Shown: positions 25,122 to 33,980 of the stretch, one piece after another
How the letters are laid out: each line of letters starts with the position of its first letter
Numbering within the stretch: position 1 is the first letter of the stretch
Source: Comamonadaceae bacterium
GTDB lineage: Bacteria; Pseudomonadota; Gammaproteobacteria; Burkholderiales; Burkholderiaceae_C
Direction of reading: 5' to 3'
Assembly: GCA_003599455.1 (NCBI GenBank)
Contig: QZKF01000104.1
Location: 1 to 64,000, forward strand
DNA: 64,000 nucleotides
The notes under the pieces: model-generated
The model's database searches: none
What the model saw: only the letters and a program-made list of their open reading frames with translations
What the model was told of the DNA's origin: nothing
Position numbers and translations under genes: made by a program

Positions 25122-26553
25122 GGGACGCACCTTCTGCGGGGCCTTGAGGGACTGGCCGGCGTGCATTCGGTGAGGTGCTCCGGAGGAGCTGATCTCCTCG
25201 CAGCAATGCCTCAGCGGTGACAGGAAAGGTTCGGGCCCTTTTTGCCTTCGGCGTTGGGGAGGGAACAGAGTCTTCAGCAGCTACGGCTGAATCCCGGAGC
25301 TGTTTGAGCGCCGCTCGGGCCGCGACGCTCAGCGTGCTTTGAATAAGCGCCTCGGGAGTCGATACGGCTGGTGGTGATGCTTGAGTCGCCGCAGTTCGTG
25401 GCGGAGCAGCAGGGCGTCTCCAGGCGGGAGGATCCATATCCTCGAATGGACACACCAGATCGGGACGGCTTTCCTCCATCGTGCGGGATACCGCCAGCGA
25501 CGCCAAGGCCTCCACATTTCGCCGGGATATGCTGAAGCTACGGCCGCGGTAGGCTCGTCGCACGTCCTGCATCGTGACTTCGAAACGACCTTGGTCGCGG
25601 ACGTCTCGGTACGCTGCGACAAGCAACTCTCGAAGCAACCGATACAGGCCACCGGTGTAGCGATGGAGCTCCTCTCCATCCCGGGACGAATCGAGTAAGA
25701 ATATCGAGGGCGAGACCTTCATCAGCTCGTCGATGACATCACGCCACACGGGGTCCTCGACCGTCGGTGGATTCAGAATCATGGGGCGCGCGAGCAGTCG
25801 ATCTGTCTCCTCATGCGCGCGCTTTTTCAGCTTGTTCACCAGCGAGTAATTGGCGATGTACACCATTGGCACCCCTAAATTGGCAAACGTCATGATGAGT
25901 TGTGACGTCTGTGTGCTGGCAGTGCTGCTCTGGGTGAAAAACTGCATCTCGTCGACCGCCAGCATGCAGGTCGCAGTGGCCCCAAACCAATCGCGAAGGT
26001 GTGTCTTGAGAAACGGCAAGGAGTACACCGAATTGCTGGTTGCAATCACTGGGTTGGAAAGTGATTTGAGGATGCTGGCGACACTGGGTTTCCCGCTGAT
26101 CGTGGCCAGAGTCACGGGATGTATGGACAGCACCTGACCTGCCACCGCGAAACTGGGGCCGTTTGCGGGCTGGAGCACACGCTGCAGCGCCTTGATCAGC
26201 GATGACTTGCTGACGCCAGCGAGTCCGCTCAGGCAGATCAGCGACTCAGACGCACCTTCATCAGCCGGTGTTGCGCTTCGCAACCGGTTGTACGCGTTGA
26301 GCGTGGGGATCTTGACTTCAGCGAACGCCTTGGCAATCTGCAAGAGGCGCCTTAGCAAATCCAGATGGTCCCTGCCCGGTACGAACACCTCCTTCCAGGC
26401 GTCCTCAAGTGCTTTGCCAGCTTGTTCAGATGGCATCGATGAAAGTCCAGTGATTACACGGCAGGGTGCGTACGCCAAGGTGCGAATCGACTCGTCAGTC
26501 TCAAGCCCTTCGAACCACGACAGCCAGTCACCGGTCCGGTCTGCGTCCATCAT
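25105..26553 (-). CDS. tnsC: TnsC-type AAA+ transposition regulator
   Basis: The 482-residue ATPase has a slightly relaxed Walker A (Ser-Gly-Leu-Ala-Gly-Val-Ser-Lys-Ser, Lys116-Ser117), Walker B Cys-Met-Leu-Ala-Val-Asp-Glu (201-202) and a sensor segment Met-Val-Tyr-Ile-Ala-Asn-Tyr-Ser-Leu. TnsC links the target-bound TnsD to the TnsAB transposase. The C-terminal 110 residues are rich in Pro and Ala and end in a basic stretch, probably the flexible TnsAB-contact tail. It overlaps tnsB as ATGA and tnsD by 17 bases, consistent with a coupled operon. Confidence 0.9.
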   Translation of the reverse strand: MMDADRTGDWLSWFEGLETDESIRTLAYAPCRVITGLSSMPSEQAGKALEDAWKEVFVPGRDHLDLLRRLLQIAKAFAEVKIPTLNAYNRLRSATPADEGASESLICLSGLAGVSKSSLIKALQRVLQPANGPSFAVAGQVLSIHPVTLATISGKPSVASILKSLSNPVIATSNSVYSLPFLKTHLRDWFGATATCMLAVDEMQFFTQSSTASTQTSQLIMTFANLGVPMVYIANYSLVNKLKKRAHEETDRLLARPMILNPPTVEDPVWRDVIDELMKVSPSIFLLDSSRDGEELHRYTGGLYRLLRELLVAAYRDVRDQGRFEVTMQDVRRAYRGRSFSISRRNVEALASLAVSRTMEESRPDLVCPFEDMDPPAWRRPAAPPRTAATQASPPAVSTPEALIQSTLSVAARAALKQLRDSAVAAEDSVPSPTPKAKRARTFPVTAEALLRGDQLLRSTSPNARRPVPQGPAEGASHEQPD

Positions 26554-28685
26554 TTGCGTCCGTCAGTGAACTGCATGTGCGGCACGGTCGCCTGCCGATC
26601 CGCAATCGATGCCTTCTTCCCGCGCTTCGAGCGCCCAGGCTTGTTGGTCGCCTGGTCGAATTTCTCACCAGTGGCGCTCTGGAGTCGCATTTCGAAGTCG
26701 GCATGGACGGCCTGTCGGTGTTGCCGGTGTTCGCGTTTGCCATCCCGCCGAATCTGCTGGATTTGCTCCAACTCGACGACCGACACGTAAAGCTGGCCAT
26801 CGCCATCGCGGATCGAAAGCTGAGCATCCACTTCGATCAACTGGTGGCCCAGATCCACCCAGATGTGCCTGACACACACATCCAGGGCGTAGCCCCGAAG
26901 CTTGAACCGTCCGGTGTCGTGCGCCGCTTGGAGCACACCCGATTCGGTCAATGCTTTCGAGGCGAACCGTGCGTCCCGAAAGTACACAGCGTCATCCTGT
27001 ACCGTTACTTCGATCGGCGTGAGGTAGGCCCTGACGGCCTCTTCAAACCTCATGTTCACCGCGTGGCTGCGGCCCAGGCTATCAAGGTGGTTCCAAATCG
27101 CCACAGGATTGGGCAGCACGCCGGCGATCAATGAGCGGTGATTTAACCGATCAGTAACATCGGTTGCGTTGTTGTCGCGAACGGCACGAAGGATCTCTTG
27201 CTTGGCAAGCTGGGGAATCGATTTTTGGGTTTCTTTGTAAGTCGGGCTCCCCTCATTCTTAACGGCCTTTGGGTGCAGAGTCTCCACCGTGGCCTTGGAT
27301 TGCCCTGAATAGCTGGGTGCGCCTTCCTTGATGATGAATTGGAATGCCTCCTCTTTCCCGTCCGCCTTGGAAGTGCTGCCAGGTCCGCGGTCGTTGATCA
27401 CGTGGGGAGATACTCCTCGACTTGGCCAGTCTTGCGGGGTCAACTCCAAGCCAAATAGCTGCGCGAACTTGACCTTGTCGATCGCGGCGCAGAATAGCGC
27501 CATGCGGTAGGCCGATGCTTTTTCGGCGCCCACCGAGAAACCTACCCCGGCAACGATTCCGGACGCAGTGCACCGAATCCGGACGGTCAGTAGGGGAGGC
27601 AGATGACTGCCGGGCAAGTAGCCCTTGCACACCTCTTTACATTGATAGCCATCCTGTTCTGTCCGCTCCATCAGGCTGCTGACCGATTCGGTGAATCGCC
27701 CGATCGAATGGGTCAGGTGATTCCTTACACGGGCCTGGCCGAGCTTGTGAGTCTGCCTCTCCTTAAGCGGGAATACTTGGCTGATTCGATAGTTGAACTG
27801 GTCTTGGCTCGGGAAGGGCAGCCCTGCTGGATGGATGAACTTCATTGCTCCTGATGGACCCCTTTGGGGTAGGCATCCAAAAATCTCTACAACTGTGAGA
27901 CGGTAGATGGTGGCGAGGTGCACACCTGATCGGCTGAATTTCCGGTATCCCTCAATAATTCGATCCTGCATCTCCTGGCTGGTGCACCCATGGCCATGAT
28001 GGGCACCTTGCCGTATCGATGGACGGCCCAGTTTGCCCCGGTACTTTTCCCTGTCCCAGCGTCCGATGCTTTGAAATGAATAGTGCAACGCCCAAGCTGT
28101 GCAGCCAAAACAAAGGTAGGCATAAAACGCCGTTCGGAACCGACCCTCGTGCTGAACGGGGTTACAGGCCCTGGCATGGGCATTGATCAGCTTGTCGGGG
28201 ATCAGGGCCGACAGCACCTGGTCAAGGTTGTGAACCAGCGGCTCCAAGTGCGTCATCAGTCGGCTGGTTCTCGCCTCATGGCTGACCTTGCGATCCGGGT
28301 GCCTCAGGTCGCACGCTTTTAGATCGTCGATTTTCAGCGTGCCAAACCACGGAGGCAACTCGCGCTGCTCTTCGCACAGCAAGATCTCACCGCCATCGAC
28401 CCCAAGTTCAAATCGGAAGCTGCTTAGAAACGACAGAACGGCCGAATAGTCCTCGATCGATGTGCCCAAGCTCTCACGGCGAGGTCCGTCTTGTGTGGGG
28501 TCGTGCGACTTGTCAGACTTGCCCCCTCGTTTGCCTGACGCCTTTTTCTTGTTTGGCTCCTTTCGACAGAACGACACGAGAATGGCGCGCTGCTTGTTCG
28601 GGTCGTTTCGGAGCAGGTGGTAAACGATGCCCTTGCAAAGTACATCAAAGCCATCCGGCGCATGCAGCTGAGATCCCATTTGCAT
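26550..28685 (-). CDS. tnsB: TnsB-type DDE transposase
   Basis: The 711-residue protein has N-terminal DNA-binding helix-turn-helix domains and a retroviral-integrase fold with the catalytic triad Asp345 (Thr-Glu-Gln-Asp-Gly-Tyr), Asp432 (Asn-Asp-Arg-Gly) and Glu468 (Ala-Thr-Val-Glu-Thr). This matches TnsB/TniA/MuA. The C-terminal beta barrel and a basic tail (Lys-Arg-Gly-Lys-Lys) follow. It would bind the repeats at the island ends and join the 3' ends to the target. The triad is intact. Confidence 0.93.
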   Translation of the reverse strand: MQMGSQLHAPDGFDVLCKGIVYHLLRNDPNKQRAILVSFCRKEPNKKKASGKRGGKSDKSHDPTQDGPRRESLGTSIEDYSAVLSFLSSFRFELGVDGGEILLCEEQRELPPWFGTLKIDDLKACDLRHPDRKVSHEARTSRLMTHLEPLVHNLDQVLSALIPDKLINAHARACNPVQHEGRFRTAFYAYLCFGCTAWALHYSFQSIGRWDREKYRGKLGRPSIRQGAHHGHGCTSQEMQDRIIEGYRKFSRSGVHLATIYRLTVVEIFGCLPQRGPSGAMKFIHPAGLPFPSQDQFNYRISQVFPLKERQTHKLGQARVRNHLTHSIGRFTESVSSLMERTEQDGYQCKEVCKGYLPGSHLPPLLTVRIRCTASGIVAGVGFSVGAEKASAYRMALFCAAIDKVKFAQLFGLELTPQDWPSRGVSPHVINDRGPGSTSKADGKEEAFQFIIKEGAPSYSGQSKATVETLHPKAVKNEGSPTYKETQKSIPQLAKQEILRAVRDNNATDVTDRLNHRSLIAGVLPNPVAIWNHLDSLGRSHAVNMRFEEAVRAYLTPIEVTVQDDAVYFRDARFASKALTESGVLQAAHDTGRFKLRGYALDVCVRHIWVDLGHQLIEVDAQLSIRDGDGQLYVSVVELEQIQQIRRDGKREHRQHRQAVHADFEMRLQSATGEKFDQATNKPGRSKRGKKASIADRQATVPHMQFTDGRK

Positions 28686-28695
28686 GGTGTGCTCC

Positions 28696-29688
28696 TCACC
28701 CTGCGGGACGCTGAAACAAGGGAGCCAGGACTTGCCAGGGGTCGCGCCTGCGGGGGCGCAGCGGTGTGTCGATCAGCACCGGACGATCCATGAGCTCGGC
28801 CTGAACATCCCCCACCAGCAGCGCAGTGGCAAACGCCGACCGAACTTCTTCCAATGGCAGGTTGTGTCCGTGAACTATCGACAACACAATCTCGAGTGAC
28901 GGCTGTCCTGTTGTTGTGCTTGCCTGGAGTTGCTCGCACAGCTGCCAGTACGCGGAGGGTGGAAGTTCCGGGTGGCGGTGCTGCAGGAGTAGCAAGCTCT
29001 GCAGATTTGCTACGAACTCCCGGGGCATGCTGCTTCGAGTCAGTCTGACTGTGTGAATCCCGGCCTCAGCGTAGTAACGCTCTTCGATGGCGTGGCGCGA
29101 ACGTTCGGCCCGCTCGTCAGCCATTGGATTTTTGGACGGCCTGGATCGCGACATTGGTCGGGTGAAGTCCTCGTCAGTGGTCTTGACTGTCCAGTTGACG
29201 CAATATGGCCCATCGTGATCTTGCAGAAACAGCAAAAGGTCGCCGATGAAGGGATTCACAACTGGTAGCCTCTCCAGTCCATCGTCCGAATCGATCCACA
29301 ACCATGAGTGCCTATCAAGCATGTCGAGACGTTCGCTAACTTTGATGGTTCCGCTCAACGAGGGCAACTTCATTCCCACGGCGCTGGGGTGACCAGCCAA
29401 GGGGTGGCTGCTGGGACTGGGGTGAAGAAGTCGCTGTTCCTGCAGTTCAAACAGTTGTGGGTGCAGGAGTGCGATGATCAGAGCGCTTTGTTCCGGGGTG
29501 GACAGCGCATGGCAGTCGCGCCCCAGTCTGCGAGACCAGACTGTCGAGAACCTGCTGTTTGAAGGGGCTTCTTCCCGGACTGCGCGAATCGCGGGTTCGT
29601 AGTGCGGACCCCAGCGCGGTGGGTCTTGGCGACGTGCTATCTCCTTCAGCCGACCGAGGCTGAATGGCATGGTCTTGCCCATGGGCAT
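28696..29688 (-). CDS. tnsA: TnsA endonuclease
   Basis: The 330-residue protein has the TnsA N-terminal nuclease: Ser-Thr-Pro-Glu66, Asn-Pro-Phe-Ile-Gly-Asp150 and Val-Asn-Trp-Thr-Val-Lys169, then the conserved Ile-Glu-Glu-Arg-Tyr-Tyr-Ala-Glu-Ala-Gly-Ile helix. TnsA cuts the 5' strands, so transposition is cut-and-paste rather than replicative. The C-terminal domain should bind TnsC. GGAAAGGA precedes the ATG. It is the first gene of tnsABCD; the 10-base gap to tnsB implies co-transcription. Confidence 0.93.
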   Translation of the reverse strand: MPMGKTMPFSLGRLKEIARRQDPPRWGPHYEPAIRAVREEAPSNSRFSTVWSRRLGRDCHALSTPEQSALIIALLHPQLFELQEQRLLHPSPSSHPLAGHPSAVGMKLPSLSGTIKVSERLDMLDRHSWLWIDSDDGLERLPVVNPFIGDLLLFLQDHDGPYCVNWTVKTTDEDFTRPMSRSRPSKNPMADERAERSRHAIEERYYAEAGIHTVRLTRSSMPREFVANLQSLLLLQHRHPELPPSAYWQLCEQLQASTTTGQPSLEIVLSIVHGHNLPLEEVRSAFATALLVGDVQAELMDRPVLIDTPLRPRRRDPWQVLAPLFQRPAG

Positions 29689-29730
29689 TCCTTTCCGACT
29701 GACGGCGGTCAGCCATTAACGTGAACAGGA

Positions 29731-29801
29731 AAGGAAAACCCTTGACTCAGGCGCAGGCCCGAGCGTAAATTACAGGTGTGCGACACCCGAGGGTTTTCCT
29801 T
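29731..29801. repeat. 12-bp inverted repeat flanking a promoter-like sequence
   Basis: AAGGAAAACCCT (29731-29742) and its exact complement AGGGTTTTCCTT (29790-29801) enclose a plus-strand TTGACT - 18 bases - TAAATT promoter-like sequence. The arrangement could control tnsA, the small RNA candidate, or both. Confidence 0.4.
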
Positions 29802-29845
29802 CGGACTAAAACGCCATCGGCTGGTACCCGGTGGCGTTTTGCTTT
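29778..29845 (+). ncRNA. Candidate small structured RNA next to tnsA
   Basis: A plus-strand TTGACT-N18-TAAATT is followed within about 70 bases by three consecutive hairpins: GGTGT-GCG-ACACC, CCGAGGG-TTTT-CCTTCGG and a terminator. No reading frame fits this span. It lies antisense to nothing known and just upstream of divergently transcribed tnsA. Size would be about 65 nt. Expression and function are inference. Confidence 0.4.
29808..29840 (+). terminator. Strong intrinsic terminator, probably bidirectional
   Basis: AAAACGCCATCGG and CCGGTGGCGTTTT pair over 13 bases with one G-U, around a 7-base loop, and are followed by GCTTTTG. The A-run on the other side makes it usable for the leftward gene at 29874 too, whose stop lies 34 bases away. 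Confidence 0.8.
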
Positions 29846-29873
29846 TGTGAATCCGCTGCGGTGTATTTGCCTC

Positions 29874-30149
29874 CTAGGTTGATGGGTTGGCCTGATCGCG
29901 TACTTTGCTAAGCCAGCGCGCGACCTCGATCGTCAAAGCGAAGTGGCCTCGACGGTTTGGCAGTTTGAAGACCGTGAATGGAACTGTATTCCTGACCAAC
30001 GCTTGCTGAAAGGCGGAGGCTGATGGGTATCCCAACTCTCTGGCCAGTGCCCGAGAGCCCAGTACTGCTCCATGCCGCTCGATCAGCTGCGAGGTCAGGT
30101 CATCCAGGAATTCCGCTTGTGTGTTCTCGTCCTGCTCCGTGGTGTTCAT
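29874..30149 (-). CDS. Small putative DNA-binding protein
   Basis: This 91-residue protein has an acidic, polar N-terminus, then Gln-Leu-Ile-Glu-Arg-His-Gly-Ala and Leu-Ala-Arg-Glu-Leu-Gly-Tyr-Pro-Ser-Ala-Ser-Ala-Phe, which looks like a small winged-helix or MerR/AlpA-like helix-turn-helix. It ends in Arg-Arg-Gly-His-Phe-Ala-Leu-Thr and a Trp-containing helix. An open frame runs further upstream to 30344, but ATGs at 30176 or 30149 suit protein character better. It may act as an excisionase or regulator for the mobile element. The role is inference. Confidence 0.6.
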   Translation of the reverse strand: MNTTEQDENTQAEFLDDLTSQLIERHGAVLGSRALARELGYPSASAFQQALVRNTVPFTVFKLPNRRGHFALTIEVARWLSKVRDQANPST

Positions 30150-30342
30150 GTCGTGCCCTGTCGTGAGAGAGCCCATGTTATGAACACATACGCGCGCTGA
30201 ATATCCGGGACGATTTTGGAGGAAGTTTTCGGAAGGGCCGCTGCAAGTGCTTGATTCGGAAGACCCTTTTTCGGGAAAAGTTACTTTCCCCGCCCACCCC
30301 CTTGCATACCACTCGTCGGCACAGCAGTTGAGTCCAAATGCC

Positions 30343-30972
30343 ATGCGGACGATTTACTGGTTCAACGAGTTGAGAGTTCGAACGCGTACCTCAACGATCG
30401 CCGAGCTCCAGCGCCGCATAGAGCGTGTGCCGCTGGGCAAGCGGAAGGAGGTCCAGCGACGATGGGGGTACTACAAAAGCGGACGGCATAAACCCTGCTC
30501 ACGCGTGGTCGATCTGGCAGAGGGGGCAGCACCGGGGTCCAGCCGAGCTTTCAATTCAGACTTTTGGGAGTGCTTACGACCAGACCGCAATGCCCGTGTG
30601 CTGGCCCTTAAGTTGATCGGGCAGACCAATGACGACGGCAACAGACTGCTCAGGTGGATGCTCAGCCCTAAAGAGCCACGCTACAGGAACACATCTCTCA
30701 TAGTCCGGAAGTTTCACAGCGTGACCATGCTGGGATCACTTGAAGCACTTGCGGTGCTGGTGCTTTGCGCTCGTCTTGCCAGCAGGAGAGGAATCCACCA
30801 CCTTGTCCAGCGTCTGTACTTGCGGATCTACGACTTCCTCATCGTGCACGTACACCATTTTCAAGAGCGGGGTATCGCTCTGGCGTTGGCGAAGCATTTT
30901 GATGCGGTACTCTTTGAATCCTTCACACCTGCGTATTTCGGTCTTCATGGACATCAAGTTCGGCACCGTTGA
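30343..30972 (+). CDS. Hypothetical protein, unknown family
   Basis: This 209-residue protein is divergent from the small DNA-binding gene. The first 60 residues are strongly basic (Arg-Arg-Ile-Glu-Arg-Val-Pro-Leu-Gly-Lys-Arg-Lys-Glu-Val-Gln-Arg-Arg-Trp), with Tyr-Tyr-Lys-Ser-Gly-Arg-His-Lys-Pro, suggesting nucleic-acid binding. The C-terminal half has two hydrophobic helices and many His and Arg. I do not recognise it. Codon use fits the island, so it is probably real. The last codons adjoin an IS21-like repeat. Confidence 0.5.
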   Translation: MRTIYWFNELRVRTRTSTIAELQRRIERVPLGKRKEVQRRWGYYKSGRHKPCSRVVDLAEGAAPGSSRAFNSDFWECLRPDRNARVLALKLIGQTNDDGNRLLRWMLSPKEPRYRNTSLIVRKFHSVTMLGSLEALAVLVLCARLASRRGIHHLVQRLYLRIYDFLIVHVHHFQERGIALALAKHFDAVLFESFTPAYFGLHGHQVRHR

Positions 30973-30994
30973 CACAGCGTTCGGCACCGCGGTC
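30959..30994 (+). repeat. IS21-like terminal direct repeats (orphan)
   Basis: TTCGGCACCG occurs at 30959-30968 and again at 30980-30989, a 21-bp period. The same period and core (TTTCGGC..CG..GAC) is seen at the start of the IS21 element at 32141. No transposase gene follows here, so this may be a remnant end. A pair of GAAAACTCAC repeats lies just downstream, at about 31018-31050. Confidence 0.4.
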
Positions 30995-31052
30995 AGTGAG
31001 CTTCATTTACCCCCCGTGGAAAACTCACCATAGTCAATCGATTGTTGAAAAC

Positions 31053-32021
31053 TCACTGGTTGGGCTGAGTGGTGTCCTTTATCCTGCTAGGCGCCGCAGC
31101 CTTGCCTGCACCCCGTCGTTGGCCGCCCCAACTCGCTCTGCCTTCCCATGCGCAAAGCCAGGCCTCCGCTCTGGCAGTAGCAGGGGTGAGCAGGTGCACT
31201 GATCCTCCAACAGCCTGCGCCACATCTACCCCTTTGTCCCCATACAGGACCTGTAGCAAAGCGGGCAGCAGACGCACTTCACCCTTGCGACCGTTAGCCT
31301 CCAGCTGTTGCGACAGAGCAGGCCGGCGCTCCTTCAACCAGCTGCCAAGTCCTGATGGCGGCACCATGACCGCCAAGCTGAACTCGGACTCGTGAAACTG
31401 CCATTCCTCGGCGCTTACCAGGCGGCGCAGTTCCTTCTCAAAAGCGGGTCGTAACCGCTGTACCTGCTTGTGGGTGGCCACGGCGCAAACTGGACCACCC
31501 TCCTTGTCCCGAGACATAGAGTTGGTGGAATGGTTGTCGCACACGCTGCGTGAGCGCTGCGGCAGCCAGCAGTACCGGCAGAAAGCATAAAGTGGCGCAG
31601 CGACTTCTTGTGCGCCCACGTGTGGATGTGCCTTGGGCAGGCCCAGCACGTCAGCCATCCGCGCGAATGACGCCAATTCCAAGTGAGCTGGAAACTCAAC
31701 TTCGCGCGGCGGGCGAGTGGTGTGCCGCACGAAGATGCTCACGACAGCAGCGCTTGCCATGAGCTGCTTGTCGTTACCACCACTGGCAGTTGCCAAGTTC
31801 GCGTAGAGCAGCCAGAGGCTATCCCAACTGGTCTGCCCCCGTAGATCAAATAGTGACTTGTGCACATCCGGCAAGAGCGGCAGCAAGCGTTCACGCAGTA
31901 GACCGATGACCATGGCTGGGTTCACGGCCTCCTCGCCGAAGAACGTGTAGCCATCGAGCAGAACGTCCAGGAAAGCTCGGGGCATGGGTGGCGGCACTGC
32001 GTCGTCGAGGTACAGCGGCAT
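31053..32021 (-). CDS. Hypothetical protein with Cys/His zinc-knuckle motif
   Basis: The 322-residue protein starts Met-Pro-Leu-Tyr-Leu-Asp-Asp-Ala-Val. Near residues 150-170 it has Phe-Cys-Arg-Tyr-Cys-Trp-Leu-Pro and then Val-Cys-Asp-Asn-His, a likely zinc-binding Cys2-CysHis site. Similar zinc-knuckle proteins of unknown role occur next to tyrosine integrases in genomic islands, and an integrase fragment lies 2.7 kb away on the far side of the IS21 insertion. The C-terminal 30 residues are Arg/Gly/Ala-rich. The start could be earlier, but an upstream extension would run into the IS21 end. Confidence 0.55.
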   Translation of the reverse strand: MPLYLDDAVPPPMPRAFLDVLLDGYTFFGEEAVNPAMVIGLLRERLLPLLPDVHKSLFDLRGQTSWDSLWLLYANLATASGGNDKQLMASAAVVSIFVRHTTRPPREVEFPAHLELASFARMADVLGLPKAHPHVGAQEVAAPLYAFCRYCWLPQRSRSVCDNHSTNSMSRDKEGGPVCAVATHKQVQRLRPAFEKELRRLVSAEEWQFHESEFSLAVMVPPSGLGSWLKERRPALSQQLEANGRKGEVRLLPALLQVLYGDKGVDVAQAVGGSVHLLTPATARAEAWLCAWEGRASWGGQRRGAGKAAAPSRIKDTTQPNQ

Positions 32022-32276
32022 TTCAAGTGTCCAGATAGCCCAGTAGTTTGGCGTGATCGACTTTCGTACGATGGCCGATCCCCGCATTCGGCGTGCCGAT
32101 CCAAGTGTCGAGCTTGCCGTTTTGACGGCCCAAACGTTTCTTTCGGCGACGTGGACACTTGTTTCGGCAACGTGGACGGGGATATCGACAACGCGCGCAA
32201 TGTCGATGGCATCGCGCCGTCATATCAACAGCAACCAGGAGCCTCACCGAGCAAAAAAACTACACGTCCAGAAACG

Positions 32277-32306
32277 AAAAAGCCCGAGTTGCAGCTCAGG
32301 CTTTTT
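32277..32306. terminator. Bidirectional terminator upstream of istA
   Basis: AAAAAGCC-C-GAG, loop TTGCAG, then CTC-A-GGCTTTTT forms an 11-bp stem with one mismatch, flanked by A and T runs. It lies inside the IS left region and would shield istA from outside transcription. The 424 bases from 32022 to 32445 hold no other gene. Confidence 0.75.
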
Positions 32307-32445
32307 GTCCGGCCGAGGCCAGCAAGATTGGAAAGATCTAATGGTGTGGAGTATCGGTCGCAGCGTTCGGCACGTCAAGTGCTGGGCGTGCTGGGCAAAC
32401 TCGTCCTTGCAGCGCGTCCTCCCGCGCTGCGCAAGAAATGAGTCC

Positions 32446-33978
32446 ATGCGCATTCCAATTCACTTGCAGCGGGAAATCGCCCGCCTGCATTACTACGATC
32501 CCAACAGTTCTGACCGCGCCATCGCCGGCACCGTGGGCATGTCGCCTTCCACGATCGGCAGCTTCCGCCGAATGCTGCGAAAGCAGGGGCACGAATGGTC
32601 AGCGATCGAGCCGCTTGACGACGATCAGTGGCGAGACACCCTGGGCACGCGCGATCGCTCCATTGCGCAGCGGAAACCTCTGCCCGACTGGCAGTGGGTG
32701 CACACGGAAATGCAACGCCCCGATGCGACCATGGAGCAGCTGTGGCGCGAGTGGAGGGAAACATGCCCCGAAGGGGTGGCCTACACCCAGTTCGCGGTCG
32801 GATACCGGGCCTGGAGAAAGAATCTTCACGTAGTCATGCGCCGAGTACACCGGCCAGGCGACAAGTTGTTTGTGGACTTCGCTGGCAGGACCGTGGAGAT
32901 CCGAGACCCTGCTGGCGGCCCCTCTCGGTTTGCTCAAATCTTCATCGCGGTGCTCGGCTACTCCAACTACACCTTTGTGCACGCCGTCCCCACCCAGACG
33001 ACTGGTGACTGGGTGCAGTGCCACGTCGAGTGCTTTGAGTTCTTGGAGGGGGCACCGTGCTGGGTGGTCAGTGACAACCTCAAGGCCGCTGTCTGGCGCC
33101 GCAGCCGCGATGAGTTGGTTATCAACCCGACCTACCGCGACTGCCTCCACCACTACGACACCGCTCCTGCACCCGCCAGGCCAAGGCGCCCAAAGGACAA
33201 ATCCAAAGCAGAGGTGGGCGTGCAGATCGCGCAGCGCTGGATACTGTTCAAACTGCGCGATCGGGTGTTCTTCAGCATCGACGAGCTCAACAAGGAGCTG
33301 CGCCGGTTGAACCACGAGCTCAACGATCATCCGTTCAAGAAGCTGCCAGGCTGTCGGCGCAGCAGGTTTGAAGGCGATGAACGCGCCACGCTCAAGCCGC
33401 TTGTGCAAAAGCGCTTCGAGTTGTGCGATTGGCGCTATCAAGTCCGCGTGGGCAATGACCACCACGTAGAGCACCTGCGCTGCTTTTACTCAGTTCCCTC
33501 CCAGTTGGCTGGAGAGCGCGTCGACCTGCGCACCACCGCGTCCATGGTGGAGGTGTTTCGAGGTGGCCGCCGGGTAGCGTTTCACGCGCTGCTCGCTGAG
33601 CCAGGCAACAGCACAACGCTGCCTGAACATCGGCCCGTGGCCCACCAGCGTGTTCTGGAAGGCGAGCCCAAGGCGTTGATGCAATGGGCCACTGCGGTGG
33701 GCGTCAGCGCGCAAGAAATGATCGGCTACCACCTCAACGGGCGGCGCGATCCCGCAAATGGCATGCGCGCAGCCCGACGCATGCGTGATCTGGCGCGGGA
33801 CCATGGCGAGGATCGCTTCGAGTCCGTCTGCCGCTACGCACTCCCACTGAACATCACTTCGCTGCGCAGCATCACCTCGATCCTGACCAACCAGGCGGAC
33901 CTGCGGCCTCGTGCAGCCATGCCGCCGCCCCGCATGGAGCACGACAACCTGCGCGGCGCCCAATACTTCGGAGATTAA
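32446..33978 (+). CDS. istA: IS21-family transposase IstA
   Basis: The 510-residue protein has a helix-turn-helix start (Ala-Arg-Leu-His-Tyr-Tyr, Ser-Asp-Arg-Ala-Ile-Ala, Ser-Pro-Ser-Thr-Ile-Gly). The integrase core has Lys-Leu-Phe-Val-Asp-Phe-Ala-Gly (first Asp), Val-Val-Ser-Asp-Asn-Leu-Lys-Ala-Ala-Val (second Asp) and Lys-Ser-Lys-Ala-Glu-Val-Gly-Val-Gln (Glu). The ATG at 32446 is chosen since upstream residues are low-complexity IS-end sequence. istB starts 3 bases after the stop. Confidence 0.93.
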   Translation: MRIPIHLQREIARLHYYDPNSSDRAIAGTVGMSPSTIGSFRRMLRKQGHEWSAIEPLDDDQWRDTLGTRDRSIAQRKPLPDWQWVHTEMQRPDATMEQLWREWRETCPEGVAYTQFAVGYRAWRKNLHVVMRRVHRPGDKLFVDFAGRTVEIRDPAGGPSRFAQIFIAVLGYSNYTFVHAVPTQTTGDWVQCHVECFEFLEGAPCWVVSDNLKAAVWRRSRDELVINPTYRDCLHHYDTAPAPARPRRPKDKSKAEVGVQIAQRWILFKLRDRVFFSIDELNKELRRLNHELNDHPFKKLPGCRRSRFEGDERATLKPLVQKRFELCDWRYQVRVGNDHHVEHLRCFYSVPSQLAGERVDLRTTASMVEVFRGGRRVAFHALLAEPGNSTTLPEHRPVAHQRVLEGEPKALMQWATAVGVSAQEMIGYHLNGRRDPANGMRAARRMRDLARDHGEDRFESVCRYALPLNITSLRSITSILTNQADLRPRAAMPPPRMEHDNLRGAQYFGD

Positions 33979-33980
33979 AC

